A DNA stretch of 64,000 nucleotides from Flammeovirgaceae bacterium 311 (GCA_000597885.1 CP004371.1:1550001-1614000); one strand, 5' to 3'; counted from the first letter of the stretch, positions 17,203 through 26,235 are shown. Translations and numbers: made by a program. Notes: a model not told the origin generated them from the letters alone.

Positions 17203-18375
17203 ATGGCAGAAGAAGAAGAAATTGCCGGTATACTGCCGGAGTTAATACAGCTCCGGCAGCATTTACACAAACATCCGGAGCTTTCCGGCAGGGAAGTGGC
17301 AACGGCACGCCACCTGGAAGCATTTTTGCAAAAGTACAGGCCCACCCGCCTGCTTAAGGAACTTGGAGGTACTCCAGGCATAACCGGTACCGGACTGGCT
17401 GCGGTATGGGAAGGAACAGCAGAAGGCCCAACCATCATGTTCCGGGCAGATATAGATGCGCTGCCCATTCCGGAAAAGAATGCTTTTGCCTATGCCTCCC
17501 AAAACAGCGGCATATCGCATAAATGCGGACACGACGGACATGCGGCCATGGTAGCCGGCCTGGCCCCTCTCCTGCACCGGCACAAGCCGGCAAGAGGCCG
17601 GATAGTGCTGTTCATGCAGCCTGCCGAAGAAACCGGAGAAGGCGCCAGTGCTTTGCTCGGGGACCCACAGTTCAAAGACCTGAAACCTGACTATATCTTT
17701 GGCCTTCATAACCTGCCCGGCTATCCTTTAGGCCAGCTGGTACTTCGGGAAGGTACTTTTTGTGCCGCCTCCAGGGGACTGCGGATTGTTTTAACAGGAG
17801 GCACGGCCCATGCCGCTGAGCCCGAACAGGGCCTGTCACCTGCCGGTGCCCTTGCACAACTGCTGCAGACGCTTCCATTTTTACCCGGTAAGCTGCCCCA
17901 CCGGGAGCTGCTTTTACTCACCCTCACCCATGCCCAAATGGGAGAACCCAGCTTTGGCATCTCTCCCGGCCAGGCCATGCTACAGGCTACCCTGCGGGCA
18001 AACCTGGAGGAAGAAATGACTGCTTTAAGCCAGGCTGTAGAAGCACAAATAAGAGCGGTAGCCCGGGAGTACGGGCTGGAAGTTGATCTATCTTACCACG
18101 AGGTGTTCCCCGTAACGCAAAACAGTGCAGAGGTTTACGCAATACTCCGGAACGCTGCAGCTGCCTCAGGACTTTCCGTGCATACCAAAGAGGAACCCTT
18201 TCGCTGGTCTGAAGACTTTGGCCACTACAACAAGCTTGCCCCCTCAGGATTTTTCGGCATAGGCTCCGGCACCGGACAACCCAACCTCCACAACGCCTCC
18301 TACGATTTTCCCGATGCCCTCCTTCCATACGGCCTGCAAATGTACCGGGCGCTGATCAGAGAGGTGCTGGGGTAG
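17203..18375 (+). CDS. M20-family amidohydrolase (M20D, N-acyl-amino-acid hydrolase type)
   Basis: 390-residue metal-dependent hydrolase starting at ATG 17203. Metal-site signatures are visible: DIDALPIPEKN, HKCGHDGHAAMVAG and PAEETGEGASALL, the last carrying the catalytic and bridging glutamates, plus FGLHNLPGYPLG. This is the pattern of the M20D group that removes N-acyl groups from amino acids (IAA-amino acid hydrolase, hippurate hydrolase, N-acetyl-diaminopimelate deacetylase relatives). It lacks a signal peptide, so it should be cytoplasmic. It ends the four-gene operon; the base right after its TAG begins the 148-bp inverted-repeat element at 18376. Confidence 0.88.
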   Translation: MAEEEEIAGILPELIQLRQHLHKHPELSGREVATARHLEAFLQKYRPTRLLKELGGTPGITGTGLAAVWEGTAEGPTIMFRADIDALPIPEKNAFAYASQNSGISHKCGHDGHAAMVAGLAPLLHRHKPARGRIVLFMQPAEETGEGASALLGDPQFKDLKPDYIFGLHNLPGYPLGQLVLREGTFCAASRGLRIVLTGGTAHAAEPEQGLSPAGALAQLLQTLPFLPGKLPHRELLLLTLTHAQMGEPSFGISPGQAMLQATLRANLEEEMTALSQAVEAQIRAVAREYGLEVDLSYHEVFPVTQNSAEVYAILRNAAAASGLSVHTKEEPFRWSEDFGHYNKLAPSGFFGIGSGTGQPNLHNASYDFPDALLPYGLQMYRALIREVLG

Positions 18376-18523
18376 TCAATGTGCTAATGTGACGGTTCGC
18401 TAGGAGCGCGCAGCCGCTGCGGCTAATGTGTTAATTGGGGGTGTGGCTGCAAGAACCTGTTCTGGTGGCTATAATGCCGCGGCCCAATTAGCACATGAGA
18501 GAATTTGCACATTAGCACATTGA
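18376..18523. repeat. 148-bp MITE-like element with 16-bp terminal inverted repeats
   Basis: Ends TCAATGTGCTAATGTG (18376-18391) and its exact reverse complement (18508-18523). Inside, 18386-18417 repeats one arm of the 65-bp palindrome at 2738 with three mismatches, and a second nested inverted pair is present (ATGTGTTAATTGGG near 18426 against CCCAATTAGCACAT near 18483). It has no coding capacity. It fills the gap between the M20 gene and alr and could act as a terminator or as a mobile miniature element. Confidence 0.85.
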
Positions 18524-18583
18524 ACTCAATCACACATTCCGATACCGCCAACAACCTCCGGCTCTCCACAGTTATCTTAACGC

Positions 18584-19765
18584 ATGACTAATTATTCAGA
18601 TCCTTCTTATACCGTTCAGCACACCTCCGGCATTGAATTAAGCCGCAGTGCTTTTCAATCCAATGTTGCCTTTGTCAGGCAGATACTTGGTCCCGAGATC
18701 ACGCTTTCTGCCGTTTTAAAGGGCAATGCCTATGGGCATGGGCTGGAACAATTAACACAGCTATGCCTGGATGCCGATGTACTGCACCTAAGTGTTTTTA
18801 GCGCACATGAAGCACAGCGAATTCTGAAGGTCAGCAGCAAACCCGTTAACATCATGATACTGGGCATGATTGATAACCAGGACCTGCCCTGGGCCATTGC
18901 TCATGATGTAGAGTTTTTTGTGTTTGAAAAAGACCGGCTGGAGGCCGCTGTACAAGCTGCCCGCCAGCTCGGAAAAAAAGCCCGCATACACCTGGAGGTA
19001 GAAACCGGTATGAACCGCACCGGCTTTGATGAAGATGAGCTGGAAGATGCACTTCTGGTACTGAAAGCCCATCAGGCAGAACTGGAGCTAGTAAGCCTGT
19101 GCACACACTTTGCCGGGGCCGAAGAAATGGCCAATTACCTGCGCATTCGCCAGCAGCTGGAAACCTACAACAAGCAATACAGCAGGATTGCGGACCATGG
19201 AATTCAGTTACCCCTCAGGCATACTGCCTGCTCGGCTGCTTCTTTAAACTACCCAGAAACCCGCATGGACCTGGTGCGCATTGGCATTATGCTGTATGGC
19301 TTTTGGCCAAACCTGGAAACCAGGATCATGTACATGCGACACAACCCGGAACAACCCGACCCGCTGCGCCGTCTTATCAGCTGGAAAAGCAGAATCTTAA
19401 GCCTGAAAAAGGTAAAAACGGGAGAATATATTGGTTATGGCAGCTCCTACCTAGCCTCTAAAGACATGATGATTGCCACGGTCCCCGTTGGTTATGCCTA
19501 TGGATTCTCCCGCAGCCTTAGCAATGTGGGCAGGGTTCTGGTGCATGGTGAACGTGTTGCGGTAGTAGGAATTGTTAACATGAATCTGATCATGATTAAC
19601 GTTTCTGATATAGCGGGCATCAGAAAAGGAGATGAAGTTGTATTAATCGGCAGCCAGGGCAACAAATCTATCTCTGTTTCTTCCTTTAGCGAAATGAGCC
19701 AGCAGCTTAACTATGAAATGCTCAGCAGGCTGCCTGTAGATATTCCAAGAACCATTACAGACTAG
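18584..19765 (+). CDS. alr: Alanine racemase
   Basis: Makes D-alanine for peptidoglycan by racemising L-alanine with PLP. The 393-residue protein has the family motif AVLKGNAYGHG with the Schiff-base Lys46, an EVETGMNRTGFDEDEL barrel strand, the RIGIMLYGFWP segment, and the C-terminal domain carrying the second catalytic base in GYGSSYLASKDM with the following VPVGYAYGF. No signal peptide. It is separated from the preceding racemase operon by the 148-bp repeat element. In some Bacteroidota alr is fused to murF; here it stands alone. Confidence 0.93.
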   Translation: MTNYSDPSYTVQHTSGIELSRSAFQSNVAFVRQILGPEITLSAVLKGNAYGHGLEQLTQLCLDADVLHLSVFSAHEAQRILKVSSKPVNIMILGMIDNQDLPWAIAHDVEFFVFEKDRLEAAVQAARQLGKKARIHLEVETGMNRTGFDEDELEDALLVLKAHQAELELVSLCTHFAGAEEMANYLRIRQQLETYNKQYSRIADHGIQLPLRHTACSAASLNYPETRMDLVRIGIMLYGFWPNLETRIMYMRHNPEQPDPLRRLISWKSRILSLKKVKTGEYIGYGSSYLASKDMMIATVPVGYAYGFSRSLSNVGRVLVHGERVAVVGIVNMNLIMINVSDIAGIRKGDEVVLIGSQGNKSISVSSFSEMSQQLNYEMLSRLPVDIPRTITD

Positions 19766-19776
19766 GGGGCGGCAAT

Positions 19777-19814
19777 AAAAAAACCCAGACTAAATTTTAG
19801 CTCAGCCTGGGTTT
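19777..19814 (-). terminator. Terminator hairpin between alr and the regulator gene
   Basis: Stem AAACCCAG / CTGGGTTT with a smaller inner stem in the loop. The A-run on the left gives a T-tail on the reverse strand, so it best serves the reverse-strand regulator ending at 20006; it is also 12 bp past the alr stop and could serve both. Confidence 0.7.
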
Positions 19815-20005
19815 CGAGAGTTGAAAAAAATAAAAAAAATTCTAGGTTTATTAACCTATAAGCCAATCTTGTACCACAATTTCAGGATCTGCTCTAAACA
19901 ACTCACAGACAGACGCTTATAATGTTAGTTGATTTTACACTCCTGTAAAATACCTTATCATTTTGATAGACCAATTCTCATTTTGAATGATCGATAGCGT
20001 ATTTA

Positions 20006-21367
20006 CTAAACATCAGACTCCTGCAGGTTATACTCGATCAGCTTGCGGTACAAGGTTGATACGCCAATATTGAGCAGGCGGGCTGCTTTGGCTTTGTTAC
20101 CACCCGCTATGCGCATAACACGCTGTATGTGCAGGCGCTCAACGAATGCAATATCCAGCTGGTTACTTTCATTTACCAGTTCTTCGGTAGAAGGACCATA
20201 TTTCACCTCGTAAGGCAGTACGCTTTCATCCAGCAATGGCCCCTGGGAGAGAATCACAGCCCGTTCGATCACGTTGCGCAGTTCCCTGATGTTGCCCTTC
20301 CAGGAGAAACGGGTCAGGTATTCCAGAAAAGTATCCGTCATGCCCACAATTTTCTTTTGGGTGCTTTTGGCAAAGTAGGCCAGAAAAGTTTCGGCCAGCA
20401 GCGGTATATCTTCACGACGTTCGCGCAGGGGTGGCAGTACAATTTCAAAAACCGACAGGCGGTAATAAAGATCGGACCGAAACTGCTGGCTGTTTGCTGT
20501 TGCCAGACGCCTGTTCGTGGCTGCTATAATGCGTACATCAACCTGCGTGGTTTTGGTATCGCCAACCTTGATAAAGGTGTTTGTTTCCAGCACACGCAAC
20601 AGCTTTGCCTGCAGGGCGAGGGGCATCTCTCCTATTTCATCTAAAAAGATGGTGCCGCCATGTGCCTCTTCGAACAAGCCTTTTTTATCGCCCAAAGCCC
20701 CTGTAAAAGAGCCGGCCTTATGACCGAACAGCTCGCTTTCGAGCAGCTCTTTGCTAAAGGCGCTACAGTTAATGGCAACAAACGATTTGGTAGCCCTGGG
20801 GCTGGCGTTATGGATGGCCCGGGCAAAAACCTCTTTGCCGGTACCGGTATCGCCCAGCAGCAGTACGGTGGCACTGGTGGTGGCTACCTGTTTGGCCATG
20901 TGTATGGCATGCTGAATTTCCTGCGATACGCCAATAATCTCGTCAAAGGTATACTGGCTCTCAACCTGCTGCTCCAGGTTGCGAAGGCGTTTTTGTAGCC
21001 TTACCTTTTCAATGGCACGCTGCAGCATGGGAATCAGCCGGTTATTATCATTACCTTTGATCAGGTAATCATAAGCGCCAGCCTTAATGGCCTGTACACC
21101 ATCCTTTACTGAACCAAAAGCTGTGAGCATGATCACTTCCGAACTAGGACTCATCTGCTTGAACTTCTCAATGAGCTGCAGACCATTTACATCAGCCAGG
21201 TTCACATCACTTAAAATAATATCCACCTCCTGCTCTTTCAAAACTTTGAAGGCATGTTTGGAAGTCTCTACTGCTTTTACAAAAAACCCCTCAGATTGAA
21301 CAACTTTACTGAAGAGCATCCTGCTATCTGCTTCATCTTCGATGATTAGAACAAAACCTTCCTGCAT
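20006..21367 (-). CDS. Sigma-54-dependent response regulator, NtrC family
   Basis: 453-residue transcription activator in three parts: a receiver domain (residues 1-120) with phosphoacceptor Asp54 in ILSDVNLADVNG, an AAA+ sigma-54 interaction domain with Walker A GDTGTGKEVFARAIH and Walker B-like GGTIFLDEIGEM, and a C-terminal Fis-type helix-turn-helix (GGNKAKAARLLNIGVSTLYRKL). The sigma-54 contact loop reads GSFTGA instead of the usual GAFTGA. No histidine kinase gene is adjacent, so the partner must lie elsewhere. Targets are unknown; sigma-54 promoters would be the expected output. Confidence 0.93.
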   Translation of the reverse strand: MQEGFVLIIEDEADSRMLFSKVVQSEGFFVKAVETSKHAFKVLKEQEVDIILSDVNLADVNGLQLIEKFKQMSPSSEVIMLTAFGSVKDGVQAIKAGAYDYLIKGNDNNRLIPMLQRAIEKVRLQKRLRNLEQQVESQYTFDEIIGVSQEIQHAIHMAKQVATTSATVLLLGDTGTGKEVFARAIHNASPRATKSFVAINCSAFSKELLESELFGHKAGSFTGALGDKKGLFEEAHGGTIFLDEIGEMPLALQAKLLRVLETNTFIKVGDTKTTQVDVRIIAATNRRLATANSQQFRSDLYYRLSVFEIVLPPLRERREDIPLLAETFLAYFAKSTQKKIVGMTDTFLEYLTRFSWKGNIRELRNVIERAVILSQGPLLDESVLPYEVKYGPSTEELVNESNQLDIAFVERLHIQRVMRIAGGNKAKAARLLNIGVSTLYRKLIEYNLQESDV

Positions 21368-21535
21368 TTAGTAATTGATAATGGCTGTTAGATCAAATAA
21401 TAAAAGAACGATAAACTGGGAATTACAGAACCTACTTGCACTACAAAAATCATTCACGACTACTGTAATATTACACAATTTATTTAACAGCTTTGCAGGG
21501 AATCCGGGGCTTTTTACTACTGATATTTAAACAAA

Positions 21536-21567
21536 AGCCAAAAAAAAGAGCAGTTATGCTACTGCTC
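21536..21567 (-). terminator. Terminator of the DUF4494 gene
   Basis: Stem GAGCAGT / ACTGCTC with a 6-base loop and a long T-run on the reverse strand, 11 bp beyond the stop at 21578. Confidence 0.85.
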
Positions 21568-21577
21568 CTTCTCATTA

Positions 21578-22183
21578 TCAGATTTCGGTTTCTGAAGCAA
21601 TCTCTGTCTCGAGCTCCTCTTCAGTTTCGGATTCAGATACAAAATCTTCCTGCTCTTCTGTTTGCAACTCCGGCAGCTTTACTACGGGAGACAGCTCTTC
21701 TTCTTCAAAAGCCTCAGGCACCATATCGTCTACGCGCACCAGCCCTTTAGTTTCATCTTCCACATAAGGGAAAATCTCCACCAGCGGACTCTGCTGTATT
21801 TCTACCACATCAAAAGTAACCAGCAGGCCCTGCAGGCTCTCCAGCAGGCGCTCGCAGGCCTGGCGAAGGTCCATAGCAGATACCAGCATCTGGTTGGTTA
21901 CCTTTTTTTCCTTGCCGCTGTTATCATCAGCTGCTATGTAAGTAACCTTACACTTATACCATGTTTCGGTATCGTCGTAGTGAAAAATATCGGATATTTT
22001 GCTCTTGGTGATGCTGGTCACCTCAAAATCTCCCCTGATCACCGATCCCAGCTCCTGGTATATACGGGCTTCAGCCTCTGTATAGGATACTGCATCTACC
22101 AAATAAGGCTCTGTGATATTTTTGAGCCTTCCATTCTCATCCTCTTTCTGATATTTGATCTTACACTGAAACCAGATCTTCAT
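21578..22183 (-). CDS. DUF4494 family protein
   Basis: 201-residue cytoplasmic protein. Two similar halves can be seen, each opening with a W-F/Y-x-C-K-x-x-Y pattern (WFQCKIKYQ at residue 4 and WYKCKVTYI near residue 76) followed by a stretch on post-translational-type wording VDA/VSAxxxxxAxxR. This matches DUF4494, a family nearly confined to Bacteroidota, often near the core genome and without assigned function. The C-terminal 35 residues are very acidic (Glu-rich) and low-complexity. It is divergent from the methyltransferase gene at 22317. Confidence 0.8.
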   Translation of the reverse strand: MKIWFQCKIKYQKEDENGRLKNITEPYLVDAVSYTEAEARIYQELGSVIRGDFEVTSITKSKISDIFHYDDTETWYKCKVTYIAADDNSGKEKKVTNQMLVSAMDLRQACERLLESLQGLLVTFDVVEIQQSPLVEIFPYVEDETKGLVRVDDMVPEAFEEEELSPVVKLPELQTEEQEDFVSESETEEELETEIASETEI

Positions 22184-22316
22184 AAGCGCCTTAGATTAAG
22201 TTTAATTTTCAACAGAACCCCCAATTTATGCAGAAGCCACAGAACTCCCCCAGCTTGTGTCCAAAAGTTATCCACAGCTTATGAACGCTCTGCAAAAGCT
22301 ACCGTACCTTTAGGGT

Positions 22317-23468
22317 ATGAAGCAACCCATTACCATTCGCTGCGCACCGGGTACCTCCGATTGGGTGGCTGCCGAACTAAGGCAGATGGACTACCCCGTT
22401 TTGCAGCAAACTACTGCCGGCGTACAAACATCAGGCTCACTGGAAGACTGCATGTGGCTCAACATGCAGTTACGTACCGCCCACAGCGTACTCTGGGAGT
22501 TTGCCCAGTTTAAAGCCCTCACCGCAGATGACCTTTACACCAAAGCCCGGGAGCTGCCCTGGGAAAAATACCTGGAGGTAGATGGCTACTTCAGCATAGA
22601 TGCCTGGGTGCGCAACGAAACCATCCGCGATTTTCGCTTTGCCAGCCTAAGGCTTAAAGATGCCATTGCCGACCGCATGCAGAGCCTCTATAATCGCCGC
22701 CCCGACAGCGGCAAGGACAAAGACCGGGCCGTGCTCTTCCTGTTCTGGTACAACGATACGGTAAGTCTTTATTTTGATACCAGCGGCGAAACAATTTCAA
22801 AGCACGGCTACCGCTTCAGGCCGGGCAAAGCGCCGCTTATGGAAACCATTGCCTCGGGCATTGTAAGCCTTACCCGCTGGCAGTGGGACAAGCCTTTTAT
22901 TAACCCCATGTGCGGCAGCGGCACCCTGGCCATAGAAGCCGCTCTGATCGCCACCAACACCCCTCCCGGCCTGTTCAGGGAAAATTTTGGATTTATGCAC
23001 CTGAAGGGCATCGATTTAACAGTATGGAACGAAATGAAGCAGCAGGCAAAAGATAACCGGGAACCCTTCCGCGGTACCATCATTGCCACCGACCGCGACT
23101 GGCGAGCCATGGAAAACACCAGGCGCAATGCTGAGGAAGCCGGTGTAGACAAGCACATCCGTTTTGAAACCTGTGATTTCAGCCAAACCCCTATCCCTGA
23201 TCAAAAAGGCGGGGTGGTGATCCTGAATCCCGAGTGGGGCGAACGCCTGGGTGAGAGCAACGAGCTGGAGGAGGTGTACAAATCGATCGGTGACTTTTTC
23301 AAAAGCAAATGCGGCGGCCACTGGGGCTACATTGTTGCCGGCAACCCTGCCCTGGGCAAACACATAGGCCTGCGCACCAGCCGTAAAATTCCCGTGCCCC
23401 TGAACCAGGAAGACGGCCGCCTGCTGGAGTACGAGCTGTATGAAGGCACCAAGCGAATTGATGGTTAA
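22317..23468 (+). CDS. THUMP-domain class I rRNA methyltransferase (RlmL-like)
   Basis: 383-residue RNA N2-guanine methyltransferase of the RlmL/TrmN type. An N-terminal THUMP RNA-binding region (to about residue 150) leads into a Rossmann methyltransferase with the conserved NPMCGSGTLAIEAAL near residue 196 and the catalytic-loop motif NPEWGERLG near residue 304, in place of the common NPPYGxR. Length agrees with the stand-alone RlmL methyltransferase rather than the RlmKL fusion. The likely target is a 23S rRNA guanine, inferred from the family only. Its TAA stop is the first part of an inverted-repeat element at 23466-23544. Confidence 0.88.
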   Translation: MKQPITIRCAPGTSDWVAAELRQMDYPVLQQTTAGVQTSGSLEDCMWLNMQLRTAHSVLWEFAQFKALTADDLYTKARELPWEKYLEVDGYFSIDAWVRNETIRDFRFASLRLKDAIADRMQSLYNRRPDSGKDKDRAVLFLFWYNDTVSLYFDTSGETISKHGYRFRPGKAPLMETIASGIVSLTRWQWDKPFINPMCGSGTLAIEAALIATNTPPGLFRENFGFMHLKGIDLTVWNEMKQQAKDNREPFRGTIIATDRDWRAMENTRRNAEEAGVDKHIRFETCDFSQTPIPDQKGGVVILNPEWGERLGESNELEEVYKSIGDFFKSKCGGHWGYIVAGNPALGKHIGLRTSRKIPVPLNQEDGRLLEYELYEGTKRIDG

Positions 23469-23544
23469 TGTGCTAATGAGAGTCGGTAGATGAATGGACC
23501 TTCTGTAAATATTGTGATGCAGTGGTTCCACAGTTAGCACATTG
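23466..23544. repeat. Inverted-repeat element at the methyltransferase 3' end
   Basis: AATGTGCTAA (23467-23476) and TTAGCACATT (23534-23543) are exact reverse complements and equal the core of the 16-bp ends of the 148-bp element at 18376. A further partial copy (TAATTAGCAC) follows near 23556. The element begins inside the stop codon of the preceding gene. Confidence 0.7.
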
Positions 23545-23758
23545 GCATATTATATAATTAGCACTTTAGTATACTTCATTACATATACTGACCGTTTATA
23601 AATAAAAGCTGTAACTTTCTAAATAGGTTTGGAGTAAAAACAAGTAGAGGCAGCACAGCACACTTCCTTTATTTTCCTACTGTTTCAGTTGCAGCCTATG
23701 GTATGTTAACCTGGTTAACCGGAGGTTAGCACCATGCTGGTTTATAAGGGTCAAAATT

Positions 23759-26131
23759 ATGAAGAGGCAGTTTTACCAGTCGTTTCCCGTTCAGCTCCTG
23801 ATACATCATATCCGGAAAAACCAGATCTTGCTGCTGCTCTGGGGCATTCTCTTTGCCGTTATTTTCCAGGCTTTCGGACGGGTGCTGGGTGTTCCCTTTC
23901 TTTTCCTGGACCCCGAATACATGGGCAAGGTCAGCTTCAGCAGCTTCTTTATCATAGGGCTGGCACTCGGGGCATTTACCATGGCCTATCATATTACCTC
24001 CTATATACTGGATGTGCAGCAGTTTCCGTTTCTGGGAACCCTAAGCCGGCCTTTTGCCAAATTTTGCCTTAACAACAGCATTATTCCGCTAGCCTTCCTC
24101 ATCACCTACATGATATGCATTGCGCGTTTTCAGCTCGATTATGAGTATAATACGCCTTATCGCATCGTGGTGTACCTGCTGGGCCTGCTGGGGGGCTATT
24201 TCTGTATCCTGCTCTCTTTTCTGCTCTACTTCCGCTTTACCAATAAAGATATATTCCTGCTTTTTGCCGAAAAGGTAGATCATGGCCTGCGTAAAATCCG
24301 GATCAGCCGCGTTAACATGGCAAAACGCCTGAATGCCGCCAGAAAAAAACGCTCGCCCATTAGCTGGTACGTTGATATTGACCTGCGCATTCGCCAGGTA
24401 GAGGTAGATCCGCATTACTACAATAAAGAGCATATTCTCAGGGTTTTTGATCAGAACCACCTGAACTCAGTACTGCTGGAGCTTATTCTGCTCGTGATTA
24501 TCCTGACGATCGGGTTTTTCAGAGATATTCCGGCGCTGCAGTTACCGGCAGCGGCCAGCAGTTTTCTGCTGTTTACCATTATCCTGATGCTGGCAGGGGC
24601 GCTTACCTTCTGGCTGCGCAGCTGGGCCATTACGGTAGCCATACTGGCGTTCCTGGTCCTGAACACCACCACCCGATATGCGCATCTGCAGCATCAGAGC
24701 GAGGCCTTCGGCCTAAATTACAACCGCGAACCTGTTGCCTATAACCTGCAGGTGCTCGACAGCCTCAGCGCAATGAATATGCAGCTGGAAGACAAAGCTG
24801 CCACCCTGGCCATCCTGGAGCGCTGGCGCAGCAAATTCGGCCCGGAAGAAAAGCCAAAGATTGTATTTATCTGCACCAGTGGCGGCGGCCAGCGTTCTGC
24901 CCTCTGGACCATGCGCTCGCTGCAAACTGCCGACAGCCTTACCGGCGGCGGCCTGATGCGGCATGCCTTTATCATTACAGGTGCCTCCGGAGGCATGGTT
25001 GGCGCTGCCTATTACCGGGAGCTGGTACTGCGGCAAATCATGGGCGAAACAGTTGAGCCCAACTCTGCAGAATACCTGGAACGCATTAGCCGCGACAACC
25101 TCAATCCTATTATCTTCAGCCTGCTGGTAAACGACCTCTTTGTTAAAACCGGCAAGTTTGAATGGGGCGGCCACCGCTATCTGCGCGACCGCGGGCATGC
25201 TTTTGAGGAGCAGCTTAACAACAACACCGGTGGCATTCTGGACAAGCCGCTGGCTGCTTACCGGGAACCGGAAGAACAGGCACTGATCCCGCTGATGCTG
25301 CTGGCGCCCAACATCACCAACGACGGGAGAAAGCTCTTTATCTCGCCACAGCCAGTCTCCTATATGAGCGGTGGCGGCATCGACAGCCTGGGTATTCATG
25401 AGGCCAAGGTAAAAGGAGTGGATTTCAGGCGCCTTTTTGCTCAACATGGCGGCGACAGCCTGCGCTTTATCAGCGCCCTGCGCATGAGTGCCACTTTTCC
25501 CTATATTACCCCTAACCAGATACTGCCCAGTGACCCGCCCCTGGAAACTATGGACAGCGGCATTGCCGATAACTTTGGTGTGGAAGACGGCATGCGCTTT
25601 TTGTATGTTTTCAGGGACTGGATAGGCCAGAACACCAGTGGTGCTGTAATGCTGTGCATCCGCGATTCGGAGAAAGAGCAGGAAATAGAAGAAGCCTATG
25701 CGCCCAGCCTGCTGCAGAAGTTCTTTACACCGCTTAACAACATTTATAAAAACTGGACCTACCTGCAGGACATCGACAACGACAACCTCTTTGAAATGTC
25801 GAGAAGCTGGCTGCAGGTGCCACTGCACCGCGTAGACCTGCAGTACATACCCCGCACCATGTACGAGGGCGATAAGGCGCCCGATCAGCTCAAAGAGCAG
25901 GAAATTGAACGTGCATCACTGAACTGGCGCCTTACCACCAGGGAAAAGAAAAACATCCTCAATAATATTTACCTGCCCGATAACCAGCAGGCCCTGGGCA
26001 GGCTGAAGGAGCTTATACAATCCCGGGAGCAGGTTAATTTACTAACTACCAGCAAACCCCTGCAGCTAAGCCCTGCGGTTGCGCCACCCACGCCAAAAGA
26101 GCAATCGGCTGTACAGGCCGCTATTCAATAA
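23759..26131 (+). CDS. Membrane-anchored patatin-like phospholipase
   Basis: 790-residue protein. The first 320 residues are membrane-rich, with about five N-terminal hydrophobic segments (from LLLLWGILFAVIFQAF onward) and two or three more around residues 238-308 (LILLVIILTIGFF). Then comes a patatin-type lipase domain: oxyanion loop TSGGGQRSALW near residue 371, nucleophile serine in TGASGGMVGAAYY near 407, and the Asp of the Ser-Asp dyad in ETMDSGIADNFG near 597. A cytoplasmic or membrane-surface lipid hydrolase is inferred. The large membrane part is unusual for bacterial patatins. It has no operon partners; a lipoprotein gene follows after 104 bp. Confidence 0.8.
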   Translation: MKRQFYQSFPVQLLIHHIRKNQILLLLWGILFAVIFQAFGRVLGVPFLFLDPEYMGKVSFSSFFIIGLALGAFTMAYHITSYILDVQQFPFLGTLSRPFAKFCLNNSIIPLAFLITYMICIARFQLDYEYNTPYRIVVYLLGLLGGYFCILLSFLLYFRFTNKDIFLLFAEKVDHGLRKIRISRVNMAKRLNAARKKRSPISWYVDIDLRIRQVEVDPHYYNKEHILRVFDQNHLNSVLLELILLVIILTIGFFRDIPALQLPAAASSFLLFTIILMLAGALTFWLRSWAITVAILAFLVLNTTTRYAHLQHQSEAFGLNYNREPVAYNLQVLDSLSAMNMQLEDKAATLAILERWRSKFGPEEKPKIVFICTSGGGQRSALWTMRSLQTADSLTGGGLMRHAFIITGASGGMVGAAYYRELVLRQIMGETVEPNSAEYLERISRDNLNPIIFSLLVNDLFVKTGKFEWGGHRYLRDRGHAFEEQLNNNTGGILDKPLAAYREPEEQALIPLMLLAPNITNDGRKLFISPQPVSYMSGGGIDSLGIHEAKVKGVDFRRLFAQHGGDSLRFISALRMSATFPYITPNQILPSDPPLETMDSGIADNFGVEDGMRFLYVFRDWIGQNTSGAVMLCIRDSEKEQEIEEAYAPSLLQKFFTPLNNIYKNWTYLQDIDNDNLFEMSRSWLQVPLHRVDLQYIPRTMYEGDKAPDQLKEQEIERASLNWRLTTREKKNILNNIYLPDNQQALGRLKELIQSREQVNLLTTSKPLQLSPAVAPPTPKEQSAVQAAIQ

Positions 26132-26190
26132 GCAACTGGTGTACAGCACCGCCTGCTGCATGCAGCAAAAAAACAGCTGAACCCTATGTA

Positions 26191-26198
26191 TATCTTTG
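26191..26198 (+). promoter_or_regulatory. Candidate -7 promoter element
   Basis: TATCTTTG fits TAnnTTTG, 38 bp ahead of the lipoprotein ATG at 26236. No good TTG at the -33 distance. Confidence 0.4.
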
Positions 26199-26235
26199 GG
26201 TTATATCTAAATTAAAGCCAGTAATTTTTTTCTTT

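Noticed and set aside
18376-18523. Complete insertion sequence
   Set aside because: Only 148 bp with no transposase; at most a non-autonomous element.
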